From: Streptomyces sp. 378 | GTDB lineage: Bacteria; Actinomycetota; Actinomycetes; Streptomycetales; Streptomycetaceae | Assembly (NCBI RefSeq): GCF_030124145.1 | Contig: NZ_JASKMS010000004.1 | Coordinates: 310,001 to 374,000, forward strand | Length of the DNA: 64,000 bases | Direction of reading: 5' to 3' | Shown here: one piece after another, positions 8,173 through 17,619 of the stretch | Numbering within the stretch: position 1 is the first letter of the stretch | How the letters are laid out: the number at the start of each line of letters is the position of its first letter | Made by a program: the position numbers and the translations under genes | The notes under the pieces: generated by a model | Database searches by the model: none | The model's input: the letters and a program-made list of their open reading frames with translations, nothing else | Told to the model about the DNA's origin: nothing

Positions 8173-8982
8173 ATGTCCAAGTCATTCGAGTACGCCGACG
8201 GAGTGACCGGCAGCGAGCCGCAGGGCGTCCCGAACGTGTACCTGCCGCAGTCCGCCGCGCCCCCGGTCTACGACGCCTACGCCGATCCGGCCGCGGCGCA
8301 CGGATGGCAGGACGTGTACGACGCGACGGTCGGGGGTGCCGGTGATCCGGGATACGGCGCGGACACCCCGGGCGCGTACCCCGGTGCCACCCCCGGCCGC
8401 GCGCACCCCGACGGCACGGGCGGTGCCGTCGGTGCGGACGGCGCCGGTGACACCCGTGAGCTGCCTTCGGTGCCGGCGCGTCCTCGGCCGGTTGCGGGCC
8501 ACCGCGGCCGGCGCAAACCGGCTCCGCGGCTCGCGCGCCGGGTGGCGGTCGCCGCCGGTGCCGTGGGGGCCGTGTCGGCGGTCGCTCTGATCGCCGGGTT
8601 CACCCTGTCGGGTGGGCCCTCCGGGGGTGCGCGCGGCGGCGAGGGCGGCCGCACGGGTCCCACGGCGGGGGAGGCGTCCGCGGCGGAGAGCGCGGGTACC
8701 GGCTCCGCGTCGAACCCCGACGTTCCGCTCGTCGGCCCGTCGGGCGGTTCTGACGGGTCGTCCGGCGGGGTGTCCGAAGCGGCGTCCGCGAAGGCGTCCG
8801 TGTCGCCGTCCGCCGCGGTGGGCCGCACCCCGTCCGCGTCCGGCACGGACAGCGCGCCCCCGGCCACCGGGCCGGCGAGCAGCGCTCCGGCGGACACCGC
8901 CCCCACCGCCACGGCCTCGGCGCCCGGCAACTCCGGTGACAGGCCCGGGCGCGGTCGCGGCGGTACGAAGGGGCCCAAGTGA
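8173..8982 (+). CDS. Single-span protein with Ser/Ala/Gly-rich extracytoplasmic tail
   Basis: This 269-residue protein has a proline- and tyrosine-containing cytoplasmic region (residues 1-130), a basic stretch GHRGRRKPAPRLARR, and one transmembrane helix, VAVAAGAVGAVSAVALIAGF. A low-complexity tail rich in Ser, Ala, Gly and Pro ends in GRGRGGTKGPK. The layout fits a type II membrane protein with a disordered wall-spanning tail. I cannot name a family. ATG 8173 gives the compact start MSKSFEYADGVTG. Divergent from the aminotransferase. Confidence 0.75.
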   Translation: MSKSFEYADGVTGSEPQGVPNVYLPQSAAPPVYDAYADPAAAHGWQDVYDATVGGAGDPGYGADTPGAYPGATPGRAHPDGTGGAVGADGAGDTRELPSVPARPRPVAGHRGRRKPAPRLARRVAVAAGAVGAVSAVALIAGFTLSGGPSGGARGGEGGRTGPTAGEASAAESAGTGSASNPDVPLVGPSGGSDGSSGGVSEAASAKASVSPSAAVGRTPSASGTDSAPPATGPASSAPADTAPTATASAPGNSGDRPGRGRGGTKGPK

Positions 8983-9142
8983 CCTTCCCATAAGGGAGGT
9001 TGAGCAGGCGTGGACCGGACATCGGCCTTCCGGTCGTGGAACAGGTTCTTGTGCCGCTCCCTTGCGACGATCACAATGCACATGACAACAGTGCAGGCGG
9101 CCGGAAGATTTCCGGTCGCCTCGTCGCAAGAGGGGACCCCCC

Positions 9143-10069
9143 ATGAGAAAACCTCTCGCCGCCGCGTTCTGCGCCCTGGCGATAGCCGGAGCCGGCGCGG
9201 CTCCCGCGACCGCCGCCGACGCCGCCCCCACGGGCGTCGGCAAGGCCGCGGACACGGGCTCGGTCACGTCCGCCGTCTCGGGCGTGGTCACGTCCGTGGA
9301 GCAGACGCTGTCCGGGCTCACCAACCCGTCGGCCAAGGCCGTGAACTTCGCCGGCACCGTGGCGCTCAGCAACTGCTCCGGCTCGGTCGTCCGGATGCCG
9401 GACTCCGAGGCCGACGACCCGGCGCTCGTGATGACCAACGGCCACTGCCTGGAGTCCGGCTTCCCCGGCCCCGGTGAGGTCCTCGTCGACAAGGCGTCCA
9501 GCCGTACGTTCGGCCTGCTCAACGCCTCCGGCTCGCGCGTCGCCACCCTGCGCGCCGCCAAGCTCGCCTACGGCACGATGACCGACACGGACGTCGCGCT
9601 GTACCAGCTCACCACCACGTACGCGCGCATCAAGAGCTCGTACAACATCAACCCGCTGACCCTGAACGACACCCGCCCGGTGGCCGGCACCGCCATCAGC
9701 ATCCCCTCCGGCTACTGGAAGCGGATCTACAGCTGCTCCGTCGACGGGTTCGCGTACCGCCTCAAGGAGGGCGACTGGACCTGGAAGGACTCGGTCCGTT
9801 ACACCTCCGCCTGCAACACCATCGGCGGCACGTCCGGCTCGCCCGTCGTCGACCAGGCCACCAACAAGGTCGTCGCCATCAACAACACCGGCAACGAGGA
9901 CGGTGAGCGCTGCACGGTGAACAACCCGTGCGAGGTCGACGCGAACGGCACCGTGACCGTCCGCGAGGGCATCAACTACGCCCAGCAGACCTACGGGATC
10001 CCGGCCTGCTTCGGGATCGACAACAAGCTCGACCTGAGCGCGAGCGGCTGCACCCTGCCCAAGCCGTAA
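9143..10069 (+). CDS. Secreted trypsin-like serine protease
   Basis: This 308-residue exported protease has a Sec signal peptide ending near PATAADA (residue ~26) and a short pro-region. A chymotrypsin-fold domain follows with His101 in MTNGHCLESG, Asp150 in TMTDTDVALYQL and Ser231 in IGGTSGSPVVDQ. Cys78/Cys102 and Cys198/Cys224 can pair in disulfides. The GTSGSP form of the serine motif is like V8/glutamyl-type and SCO-type trypsin-like proteases; specificity cannot be told. ATG 9143 lies after AGAGGGGA. It is followed by a convergent terminator hairpin. Confidence 0.92.
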   Translation: MRKPLAAAFCALAIAGAGAAPATAADAAPTGVGKAADTGSVTSAVSGVVTSVEQTLSGLTNPSAKAVNFAGTVALSNCSGSVVRMPDSEADDPALVMTNGHCLESGFPGPGEVLVDKASSRTFGLLNASGSRVATLRAAKLAYGTMTDTDVALYQLTTTYARIKSSYNINPLTLNDTRPVAGTAISIPSGYWKRIYSCSVDGFAYRLKEGDWTWKDSVRYTSACNTIGGTSGSPVVDQATNKVVAINNTGNEDGERCTVNNPCEVDANGTVTVREGINYAQQTYGIPACFGIDNKLDLSASGCTLPKP

Positions 10070-10080
10070 GGCAGGGTGCC

Positions 10081-10123
10081 GGCCGGGCGGTCACGCGGGA
10101 GGAGTCCTGCGGACCGCCCGGCC
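10081..10123. terminator. Bidirectional hairpin between protease and D-aminoacylase
   Basis: A perfect 12-bp stem, GGCCGGGCGGTC at 10081-10092 and its complement at 10112-10123, has a 19-nt loop. It starts 11 nt after the protease stop and covers the last codons of the convergent D-aminoacylase gene. Confidence 0.7.
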
Positions 10124-11704
10124 CGCCAGCACGTCCGTGCGCCGGCCGTCCTCGATCACGAACCGGCCGTCGACCAGGACGTACGGAATGCCCGTCGGGA
10201 GCGTGCGCGGCCGGGCGAAGGTGGAGCCCGCCGCGACCGTCGCCGGGTCGAAGAGCACCAGGTCGGCCACGTAGCCCTCGCGGACCAGGCCCCGGTCGGG
10301 CAGCCGCAGCCGCGCGGCCGGGCGCGAGGTGAGGTGCGCGACGCACTCCTCCAGCGACAGCACCCCCAACTCCCTGACGCAGCGCCCGAGGTAGTGCGGG
10401 AAGGTGCCGTAGGCGCGCGGATGCGGCTTGGCGCCCTGGAGGATGCCGTCCGAGCCGCCGGTGTGCACCCGGTGGCGCATGATCGCCCGGACGTTCTCCT
10501 CGTGGCCCACGTGCTGGAGGATCGTCGGGGCCAGCCGGTCCGCCAGCAGCAGGCCACGTGCGGTCGCCCAGGGCTCCTCGCGCCGCCGGTCGGCCGACTC
10601 CCGGACCGTCCGGCCGACGAAATCCGCCAGGGCCGGATCGTGCACGCCGGAGATCTCGATGGTGTCCCATTCGATCGGCACGCCGTGGCAGCCGTCGGAC
10701 CCGGTGACCTCCAGGTGGTGGCGGACGCGTTCCGCGGTCTCCTCGTCCGCCAGCCGCCTGAGGGTCTCCTCCGGGCCGCCCTCGCTCGCCCAGCTCGGCA
10801 GCACGGCCGCCAGCGTCGTACAGCCCGGGGTGTACGGGTAGGTGTCGAGGCTGATGTCGGACCCGGCCGCCAGCGCCTCGTCCAGCAGGGTCAGCAGCTC
10901 GGGTGCCCGGCCGGTGTTCACGCCGAAGTTCAAGGTGGCGTGGGCGAGATGCAGGGAGCAGCCCGCCTCCCGGGTCAGGGCGACCATCTCCGTGTAGGCC
11001 TCCAGGGCCCCGGCGCCGTAGGAGCGGTGGTGCGGGCAGAAGTAGCCGCCGTAGGAGGCCACCACCCGGCACAGCTCGGTCAGTTCGGCGTCCCGCGCGT
11101 ACATCCCGGGCGTGTACGTCAGCCCCGACGACATGCCGACGGCGCCCTGCTCCAGGCCCTCGGCGACCAGCCGGCGCATCCGGTCCAGTTCCGCGGGGGT
11201 GGCCGCGCGGTCCTCCCAGCCGACGGCGAGCGCCCGGACCGTGCCCTGCGGGATCAGGTAGGCCGCGTTCACGGCGATCCCCCGGTCCAGCCGGTCCAGG
11301 TACTCACCGACCGTGCGCCAGTCGAAGTCGATGTCGTCGCCCGGGCCGTTCCACCCGGCGATCGCCCGCCGCACCTCGCCGAGCGTGCGGTCGTCGACCG
11401 GCGCGTACGACAGGCCGTCCTGGCCGATGACCTCCAGGGTCACGCCCTGCGCGGCCTTGGCGCTGTGGTCGGGGTCGCGCAGCAGCGCCAGGTCGCTGTG
11501 CGCGTGCATGTCGACGAAGCCGGGGGAGAGGACCAGGCCCTCGGCGTCCAGTTCCCGGCGCGCCTTCGGCCGCTGACAGCCGGCCGCCGCGGCCTCCTTG
11601 ACGATGGAGACGATCCGGCCGCCGCCGACCACCACATCGGCCCGGTACGCGTCCGCGCCGGAGCCGTCGACGACATCGGCGTCCCGGATGACGAGTTCTT
11701 CCAT
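10091..11704 (-). CDS. N-acyl-D-amino-acid deacylase (D-aminoacylase, amidohydrolase superfamily)
   Basis: This 537-residue cytosolic metallohydrolase removes the acyl group from N-acyl-D-amino acids. It shows the N-terminal beta-sandwich IRDADVVDGSGADAYRADV, the metal motif VDMHAHSDLALL, GAVGMSSGLTYTPGMYA, HHRSYG, and the C-terminal KPHPRAYGTFPHYLGRCVRE, a hallmark of D-aminoacylases. ATG 11704 follows AGGAGGGG, which itself overlaps the stop of the upstream deaminase gene (15-nt gap), so the two are co-translated. The freed D-amino acid would be the substrate of the neighbour enzyme. Confidence 0.93.
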   Translation of the reverse strand: MEELVIRDADVVDGSGADAYRADVVVGGGRIVSIVKEAAAAGCQRPKARRELDAEGLVLSPGFVDMHAHSDLALLRDPDHSAKAAQGVTLEVIGQDGLSYAPVDDRTLGEVRRAIAGWNGPGDDIDFDWRTVGEYLDRLDRGIAVNAAYLIPQGTVRALAVGWEDRAATPAELDRMRRLVAEGLEQGAVGMSSGLTYTPGMYARDAELTELCRVVASYGGYFCPHHRSYGAGALEAYTEMVALTREAGCSLHLAHATLNFGVNTGRAPELLTLLDEALAAGSDISLDTYPYTPGCTTLAAVLPSWASEGGPEETLRRLADEETAERVRHHLEVTGSDGCHGVPIEWDTIEISGVHDPALADFVGRTVRESADRRREEPWATARGLLLADRLAPTILQHVGHEENVRAIMRHRVHTGGSDGILQGAKPHPRAYGTFPHYLGRCVRELGVLSLEECVAHLTSRPAARLRLPDRGLVREGYVADLVLFDPATVAAGSTFARPRTLPTGIPYVLVDGRFVIEDGRRTDVLAGRAVRRTPPA

Positions 11705-11719
11705 CGCGCCCCGCCCCTC

Positions 11720-12997
11720 CTAGAAGAACGTGCGGACGTAGTCGACGACCGTGCCGTCCGCCTCCGCGACGGGGATCAGCTGCCACTTGTCGAACGAGGT
11801 GCACGGGTGGGACAGGCCGAGACCCATCCAGTCACCGACCTCCAGATCCGCCTCCGGGGTGGTGGCGAGCCAGGCGTGCTGGTCGGACAGGGCCGTCACC
11901 GACACGCCGGTGGCCGGGCGCTCGGTGCCGTCCCGGCGGATCACCTGGGCGAAGGGCAGGTCGAGGTCGTGGGCCGCGTCCCGCTTGCCCGCGTTGACGA
12001 AGGCCTGCTCGGCCGAGGGCCGTGAGACCACCTGGGTCCACAGGCGGAACGCCGGCTCCAGCGCGCCCTCCTCGGGGACCCGGTTGAACGGGGTCAGCCG
12101 GCGGTAGTGCCCGTCGTCGTGCGAGACGTAGGCGCCGGAGCGGAGCAGCTTCAGCACGGGGAGCGACAGTTCGGGGATCTCCGCGAAGACCTCGGCGACC
12201 GCGTCGAACCAGGCGCTGCCGCCCGCGCTGACCACGATCTCGTCCAGTCCGGTGAACCGCCCCGCCTTGTCCAACTCGGCGGCGAGCGCGACCAGCCGCC
12301 GCAGCCACGCCGCCACCCGCCCGGTGTCGGCCTTCGGTACCTCGCCCTCGTAGCCCGCGACACCGACCAGCCGCAGCGTCCGCGTGCCCGCCACCGCGTC
12401 CGCGACCGCCGCGCACTCCGCCTCCGTACGCACCCCGGTCCGGGCGCCCTCGCCGGCCGCGAGTTCGACGACGACGTCCAGGGGCCGCGTGGCGTCCCGC
12501 AGGGCTTCGTCCATCAGTTCGACGCCGCGCACGGAGTCCACGTAGCAGACGCACCGGAAGTCCGGGTCGCCGTCGAGTTCGGCGGCGATCCAGCGCAGGG
12601 CCGCCGCGTCGACCACCTCGTTCGCGAGGAACACGCGCCGGGTCCCGAAGGCGCGCGCCACCCGCACCTGGTGCGGCACGGCCAGGGTGATGCCCCACGC
12701 CCCGTGCTCGATCTGCCGCTGGAACAGCTGCGGCGCCATGGAGGTCTTGCCGTGCGGCGCGAAGGCCAGGCCGTGCCGGGCCGAATACGTCTCCATGAGC
12801 TTCAGGTTGTGCTCCAGGCGCTCGGCGGACAGCGCGAGCACGGGCGTGGCGAAGCCGCCGGTGAAGAGGTTGCGGCGCTGGCCGGCCAGCTCGCCGACCG
12901 TCAGGCCGTCGGCGTCCGGCGGGAGGCCCTTGAACCGGTGGTCGACGCGCTCTGCGGCGAGCCGGGCGAGGGGCTCGGCTGCGGGGTCGGCTGGCAT
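11720..12997 (-). CDS. D-amino acid deaminase / D-threonine aldolase-like PLP enzyme
   Basis: This 425-residue fold-type III PLP enzyme (alanine racemase N-terminal barrel plus the D-serine dehydratase-like C-terminal domain) has the PLP lysine in FAPHGKTSMAPQLFQ, with DVVVELAAGEGARTGVRT and VSAGGSAWFDAVAE on the barrel. DQHAWL and SHPCTSFDKW near the end are probable zinc ligands, as in D-serine dehydratases/D-threonine aldolases. Likely it deaminates or cleaves small D-amino acids. ATG 12997 follows AGGAG at 13001-13005. It forms an operon with the D-aminoacylase and faces the kinase-IclR-RidA operon. Confidence 0.88.
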   Translation of the reverse strand: MPADPAAEPLARLAAERVDHRFKGLPPDADGLTVGELAGQRRNLFTGGFATPVLALSAERLEHNLKLMETYSARHGLAFAPHGKTSMAPQLFQRQIEHGAWGITLAVPHQVRVARAFGTRRVFLANEVVDAAALRWIAAELDGDPDFRCVCYVDSVRGVELMDEALRDATRPLDVVVELAAGEGARTGVRTEAECAAVADAVAGTRTLRLVGVAGYEGEVPKADTGRVAAWLRRLVALAAELDKAGRFTGLDEIVVSAGGSAWFDAVAEVFAEIPELSLPVLKLLRSGAYVSHDDGHYRRLTPFNRVPEEGALEPAFRLWTQVVSRPSAEQAFVNAGKRDAAHDLDLPFAQVIRRDGTERPATGVSVTALSDQHAWLATTPEADLEVGDWMGLGLSHPCTSFDKWQLIPVAEADGTVVDYVRTFF

Positions 12998-13017
12998 GGA
13001 CTCTCCTGATCTGTGAT

Positions 13018-13034
13018 GTTGCAGTGTGTGCAAC
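13018..13034. promoter_or_regulatory. Candidate IclR operator in divergent promoter
   Basis: The perfect inverted repeat GTTGCA-GTGTG-TGCAAC lies in the 134-nt gap between the two divergent D-amino-acid operons. One operon encodes an IclR regulator, and short inverted repeats of this size are typical IclR sites. Assignment is by position and symmetry only. Confidence 0.55.
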
Positions 13035-13131
13035 CTTCATTGCGCATGTCGCTCAACGCTGTCTAACATCTCGGCCACCGCCGGTCAATGAAACCGCCAC
13101 CCACCGACCTCGCCGAGGAGCTACGAGCATC

Positions 13132-14202
13132 GTGACCCCCACCGGGCCCCGCAACGCCCCCGACGTCGTGGACGTCGTCGCGCTCGGCGAGTCCATGGTC
13201 ACGTTCCTGCCCTCCCGGCCGGGCCGCCTCGCCGACGTGCCCTCGTTCGAGCGGGGCATCGGCGGGGCGGAGTCCAACGTGGCGTGCGTGCTGGCGGCGG
13301 CGGGGCACTCAGTGCGGTGGGTCGGCGCGGTCGGCGCCGACGGCTTCGGCGACCACCTCGTCGAGGAGATCGGCTCCTACGGCGTCGACGTCGCGTCCGT
13401 ACGGCGCGATCCGGCGCGTCCCACCGGCGTCTACTTCCGCACGGCGGGGGACCGGGCCACCGACGCCCACGAGGTGGCCTACTACCGGGCCGGATCGGCC
13501 GCCTCGGCGATGTCCACCGACACCGTCGACCTGGCGGCCGTCCGGGCCGCCCGGGTGCTGCACCTGTCGGGGATCACGGCGGCGCTCTCCGGCGGCTGTC
13601 TCGACCTGCTGTGGGAGCTGACCGAGCCGGGCCCGCGCCGGCCGCTCGTCTCCTTCGACGTCAACCACCGGCCGGGGCTCTGGCCCGACCCCGACGCGCC
13701 CCGGGTCCTGCTGGGCCTCGCCCGCCGCGCGGACCTCGTCTTCGTCGGGTCCGACGAGGCCCTCGGCGCGTGGGGACTGCGCGGCGCGTCCGCCGTCCGG
13801 GACGCGCTGCCCGAGCCCGGGCTCGTGATCTTCAAGATGGGCCCGGGCGGCGCCGTCGCCCTCGGCAAGGACCCCGGCGACGCGGAGGACGCGGACGGCA
13901 CGGCCACCCTCGCCCCCGCGCCCCGCGTGGACGTCGTCGCCGCCGTCGGCGCCGGAGACGCCTTCGCCGCCGGGTTCCTCTCCGCCACCCTGCGCGCGCT
14001 GCCCGTCCGGGACCGGCTGCGGCACGGGCATCTGATGGCCGCCGCCGCCCTCACCGTGCCCGGTGACCTCGCGACACCGCCCGCGCGGGAGCACGCCGAC
14101 CGGCTCGTCGCCCTGGACGACGCGGCATGGGGGAGACTGCGACTCGGCCCCGGCTGGACCGAGCGGACACAGCGGGCCGACGAGGAGGTACGTACGTCAT
14201 GA
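13132..14202 (+). CDS. PfkB-family carbohydrate kinase (2-keto-3-deoxygluconate kinase-like)
   Basis: This 356-residue ribokinase-fold enzyme opens with VVALGESMVTFLPSRPG, then GGAESNVACVLAAAGHSVRWVGAVGADGFG (PfkB signature 1, residues ~35-70). Near the end it has VAAVGAGDAFAAGFLS, the ATP/anion-hole motif with the catalytic Asp. The opening resembles KdgK, suggesting phosphorylation of 2-keto-3-deoxy acids, but in this operon another polyhydroxy acid is equally possible. GTG 13132 is chosen because GAGGAG lies 9 nt upstream and longer versions lack similarity. Its stop overlaps the IclR start (ATGA). Confidence 0.88.
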   Translation: MTPTGPRNAPDVVDVVALGESMVTFLPSRPGRLADVPSFERGIGGAESNVACVLAAAGHSVRWVGAVGADGFGDHLVEEIGSYGVDVASVRRDPARPTGVYFRTAGDRATDAHEVAYYRAGSAASAMSTDTVDLAAVRAARVLHLSGITAALSGGCLDLLWELTEPGPRRPLVSFDVNHRPGLWPDPDAPRVLLGLARRADLVFVGSDEALGAWGLRGASAVRDALPEPGLVIFKMGPGGAVALGKDPGDAEDADGTATLAPAPRVDVVAAVGAGDAFAAGFLSATLRALPVRDRLRHGHLMAAAALTVPGDLATPPAREHADRLVALDDAAWGRLRLGPGWTERTQRADEEVRTS

Positions 14203-14960
14203 GCCAGACCGTCGACCGCGCGCTCAGCATCCTGCCGTTGCTCGCCGAGGGCCCCGCCGACCTGGGACAGGTCGCCGACCGCCTCGGCGTCCACAAGTCC
14301 ACGGCCCTGCGGCTGCTGCGCACCCTGCACGAGCACGGGCTCGTCTACCGCCAGTCCGACCAGCGCTACCGCCTGGGCGCCCGGCTCTTCGCCCTCGCCC
14401 AGGAGGCGATGGAGAACCTCGACGTCCGCGAGATCGCCCACCCCCACCTGGTCCGCCTCAACGAGGACTGCGGGCACACCGTGCACCTCGCCGTGTACGA
14501 GGAGAACGAGGTCCTCTACATCGACAAGGTCGAGAGCCGCTACCCGGTGCGGATGTACTCCCGCATCGGCAAGCCCGTGGCCATCACCGTCGCCGCGGTC
14601 GCCAAGCTGCTGCTGGCCGACCTGCCCGAGCACGAGCGGCGGGCGGTCGCACAGAAGCTCGACTACCCCGCCTACACGTCCCGTTCGACCCCCGACGCCG
14701 GCGCGTTCCTGCGTGAGCTGGAGAAGGTGCGCGAACAGGGCTGGGCCACCGACCTCGGCGGCCACGAGGAGTCCATCAACTGCGTCGCGGCGCCCATCCG
14801 CGGCGCCGACGGCCGGGTCGTCGCCGCGATGTCGGTCTCCGCGCCGAACGTCGTCGTCACCGCCGACGAACTCCTCACCCTCCTGCCGCTGGTGCGCCGC
14901 ACGGCGGACGCCATCAGCGGCGAGTACTCCGGCAGGACACCGGTGAAGGGCACCGTATGA
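14199..14960 (+). CDS. IclR-family transcriptional regulator
   Basis: This 253-residue regulator has an N-terminal winged helix (MSQTVDRALSILPLLAEG, then LGVHKSTALRLLRTLHEHGL as the recognition helix). The IclR effector domain follows: NEDCGHTVHLAVYEENEVLY, SRIGKPVAITVAAVAKLLLA, GGHEESINCVAAPIRG. It sits between the kinase and RidA genes with 4-nt overlaps on both sides, so it is made with the enzymes it presumably controls. The inverted repeat at 13018-13034 is the obvious candidate operator. The effector could be a keto acid from the pathway. Confidence 0.95.
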   Translation: MSQTVDRALSILPLLAEGPADLGQVADRLGVHKSTALRLLRTLHEHGLVYRQSDQRYRLGARLFALAQEAMENLDVREIAHPHLVRLNEDCGHTVHLAVYEENEVLYIDKVESRYPVRMYSRIGKPVAITVAAVAKLLLADLPEHERRAVAQKLDYPAYTSRSTPDAGAFLRELEKVREQGWATDLGGHEESINCVAAPIRGADGRVVAAMSVSAPNVVVTADELLTLLPLVRRTADAISGEYSGRTPVKGTV

Positions 14961-15367
14961 CGGACAAGACCGCACTCACCCCGAAGACCCACACCACACC
15001 GCCGGCGAAGTTCTCGCACGGCGTGCGCAAGGGCAACATCCTCCAGGTCGCCGGCCAGGTCGGCTTCCTGCCCGCCGAGGAGGGCAAGGCGCCCACGCCC
15101 GCCGGGCCCACCCTGCGCGAGCAGACCCTCCAGACCCTCGCCAACGTCAAGGCGATCCTGGAGGAGGGCGGCGCCTCCTGGGACGGCGTGATGATGATCC
15201 GCGTCTACCTGACGGACGTGGCCCACTTCGCCGAGATGAACCAGATCTACAACGCGTACCTCGAGGAGCAGGGGCTGACCCAGCCGCCCGCCGCGCGCAC
15301 GACCGTCTACGTCGGCCTGCCGGCGGGCCTGCTCATCGAGATCGATGCTCTGGCCGTGCTCGGCTGA
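14957..15367 (+). CDS. RidA/YjgF-family enamine/imine deaminase
   Basis: This 136-residue protein has the RidA core: GVRKGNILQVAGQVGF, LANVKAILEEGGASWDGV, and PPAARTTVYVGLPAGLLIEI with the conserved Arg and Glu of the active site. RidA hydrolyses reactive enamines such as 2-aminoacrylate made by PLP dehydratases. That fits its place in an operon facing a D-serine dehydratase-like gene. Start ATG overlaps the IclR stop by 4 nt. A small UUCG-capped hairpin (15399-15414) follows. Confidence 0.95.
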   Translation: MTDKTALTPKTHTTPPAKFSHGVRKGNILQVAGQVGFLPAEEGKAPTPAGPTLREQTLQTLANVKAILEEGGASWDGVMMIRVYLTDVAHFAEMNQIYNAYLEEQGLTQPPAARTTVYVGLPAGLLIEIDALAVLG

Positions 15368-15592
15368 TGGTTCGCTCCCCTCGCCCGCCGCGTGCGTGAC
15401 CCCCTTCGGGAGGTGTCGCCGATCCGATCAACGGGGCCGGGCTCGTCTCAGGACCCGGACCGTGCGGGAGAGCGTGCCGGCGGTGGCGGGGTTCGCGGTG
15501 GCGGCGGTTTTGAGTCTGTTCGTGTAGGCGTCTCATAACGATGCCGCGGTCGACTGTGTGCCGCACAGGTTTGTCGACCATACTGCTCCGCT

Positions 15593-16102
15593 GTGGAGCA
15601 GCGCATAGGTTCGAGCAGCCAGCCCCTGGAAGGCGCCGGATTCGACCCGGCCTTCATCCCCGGGCTCACGTCACCCGCGTCCCGGCCGACGGAGGAGGAC
15701 GGGCCGGAGAAGGAGCCCGAGGGCGCGGACACCGAGGAGGCCGAGGAGGCCGGCCCCGACCCGGCGGACCCGGCGGAGACGGCCTCCTCCGAGCAGGAGG
15801 AGGAGACCGAGACCGACGGCCCCGTCTTCGAGGCGTCCGACCGCCGCGCCAGGCTGGTCGCCGACCACAGAGGCGTACGACTGTCCCTGGACGACCAGGA
15901 ATGCGAGTTCCGCTGGGACGAGATCGGCGCGGTGGAGACGGAGACGGCCCGCTTCGGCAAGCGGTACACCGTCACCGTCCACACCCCTGACCGGCGCTGG
16001 TACCCGATCGAGATCGAGGCGCCGGCCAGGAGCCGTTTCGCGGAGTGGGACGCGCAGTTGGACGCGGTGCTGGACGCCTACTTCGAGGAAGACGCCGACT
16101 AG
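15593..16102 (+). CDS. Acidic hypothetical protein with PH-like C-terminal half
   Basis: This 169-residue protein has a disordered, very acidic first half (runs such as [20 protein letters not shown]) and a compact second half from [20 protein letters not shown] to [20 protein letters not shown]. The second half reads like a small beta-barrel that ends in a helix. I recognise it only as a type common in Streptomyces, with no known function. Translation from GTG 15593. Its TAG stop overlaps the TAG stop of the convergent carboxypeptidase in the palindrome CTAG. Confidence 0.8.
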   Translation: MEQRIGSSSQPLEGAGFDPAFIPGLTSPASRPTEEDGPEKEPEGADTEEAEEAGPDPADPAETASSEQEEETETDGPVFEASDRRARLVADHRGVRLSLDDQECEFRWDEIGAVETETARFGKRYTVTVHTPDRRWYPIEIEAPARSRFAEWDAQLDAVLDAYFEEDAD

Positions 16103-17451
16103 GCGCAGTACTGGCTCTCCTTGCCGATCGACCGGTACATACAGTCGGCGTTCTCCAGCAGTTGCAGCACCGCGTCGCGGTTACGGGAGGTCTCCCGCTC
16201 GATCACCTCGTCGGGCGGGTAGAACCCACCCCCACCGGAGCGGGGGTACATCTCGAAGGTGTACCCGAAGATCTTGTGTGCTCCCCAGAGGTAGTCGTCG
16301 ATCGACCCGTCGGTGATGTACAGGTCGCTGGACTGCTCCGCCGTGTACCCGTTGCTCGCGGCCATCTTCTGCCCGACCGCCTTGAACGCCGCGTTGTCGT
16401 CCGCTGTCATCCCGGTCGCCGTGTCGGAGTACGTGTAGCCGAACGGCCACAGCACCAGCTCGCTGTAGGTGTGGAAGTCGACCCCCGCCTTGATCTGCTG
16501 CGTACCGCCGACGACCCGGCTGCGCACGAAGTCCGCGACGACCTTCACCTCGGGTGCGGACTCGGCGGACGGCCCCCGGTAGGTGTCGGACGACGTGGAG
16601 CCCGAGGAGCCGCCGCAGCAGCCCCAGCGGTAGTTCCAGTTGCGGTTCAGGTCCGTACCGACGTAGCGCGAGCCGGGGTTGGGCTGCCGGTTCTTGCGCC
16701 AGGAGCGGTACGAGCCGGTGGCGATGTCGTACTCGCCGCCGTCCGGGTTGATGTCCGGGACGATCCAGATCTCACGGTTGTTCACCATGCCGGTGACGCG
16801 TGAGTCGGAACCGTAGTCGGAGGTCAGCTCGCGCAGCAGGTAGAGCGCCATCTCGACGGTCAGGTGCTCGCGGGCGTGCTGGTGGTGCGTGAACAGCACC
16901 TCCGGTTCGGACTCGTCGGAGCCGACGTTGTCGCTGATCTTGATGGCGACGATGTTCCGGCCCTGGTACGACTTGCCGATCACGCGCTGGCTCGCGATGG
17001 ACGGGTTGGCCGAGACGAGCGCGTTGATCTCGCTCGTCATCTCCGCGTAGTTGTGGTACTTCGAGTCGCCCGACGGGAAGTCGAAGAGCCGGACGCCGTC
17101 CTCGCCCGCGGAACGGTCGGGCACCGCGCCGAGCGGGGCGACCTCGTAGCCCAGCCCGCGCAGTTTCCTGATCTGGTCGGCGCGGCCGGAGACCACGACA
17201 CCGTGGTCGTGGACCTCGTCCACGGTCACGCCCGTGCGCTGAAGTGCCGTGCGGTCTTCGGCCGTCGAGTGCAGATGGATCTCGTACCGGCGGACGTCGT
17301 CGGCCGTGGCGGCCGCTTGACGGGCGCTGTCGGCGGTGGCGTCGGTCGTCGTCGCGGACAACGGCGCCGCGAGGGCGAGGGCGAGGAGGCCGGCGAGGGC
17401 GGCGGTGCGTCTGCCGGTGCGGGCACCGGAGCCTCGTATGCGAAGTCGCAT
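16099..17451 (-). CDS. Secreted M14 zinc carboxypeptidase
   Basis: This 450-residue exported metallopeptidase has a signal peptide ([20 protein letters not shown]), a propeptide (residues ~50-125) and an M14 catalytic domain. Zinc ligands are His192 and Glu195 in [13 protein letters not shown] and His327 in [18 protein letters not shown]. Substrate-binding Asn-Arg is at DLNRNW (269-270) and the catalytic Glu is Glu400 in GYTFEMYP. It resembles Streptomyces carboxypeptidase SG/T-type enzymes. ATG 17451 follows AAGGAG. It is divergent from the LuxR regulator and shares with it a 272-nt gap containing a long palindrome. Confidence 0.96.
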   Translation of the reverse strand: MRLRIRGSGARTGRRTAALAGLLALALAAPLSATTTDATADSARQAAATADDVRRYEIHLHSTAEDRTALQRTGVTVDEVHDHGVVVSGRADQIRKLRGLGYEVAPLGAVPDRSAGEDGVRLFDFPSGDSKYHNYAEMTSEINALVSANPSIASQRVIGKSYQGRNIVAIKISDNVGSDESEPEVLFTHHQHAREHLTVEMALYLLRELTSDYGSDSRVTGMVNNREIWIVPDINPDGGEYDIATGSYRSWRKNRQPNPGSRYVGTDLNRNWNYRWGCCGGSSGSTSSDTYRGPSAESAPEVKVVADFVRSRVVGGTQQIKAGVDFHTYSELVLWPFGYTYSDTATGMTADDNAAFKAVGQKMAASNGYTAEQSSDLYITDGSIDDYLWGAHKIFGYTFEMYPRSGGGGFYPPDEVIERETSRNRDAVLQLLENADCMYRSIGKESQYCA

Positions 17452-17619
17452 GAAATCTCCTTGTGGGAGGTGGGGTTGTTCCGTGCGACGTGCTGGGTGC
17501 GGGTGGCGCACATCGTTCTGCCAATGGCATGAGCAGGTCAAGACTGAAAGTGGCCGCGCAGTGTACGCGTGCGTCGCCGCGATCGAGGTGACCCGGTGGA
17601 AGTACACCCACAGGGGTGG

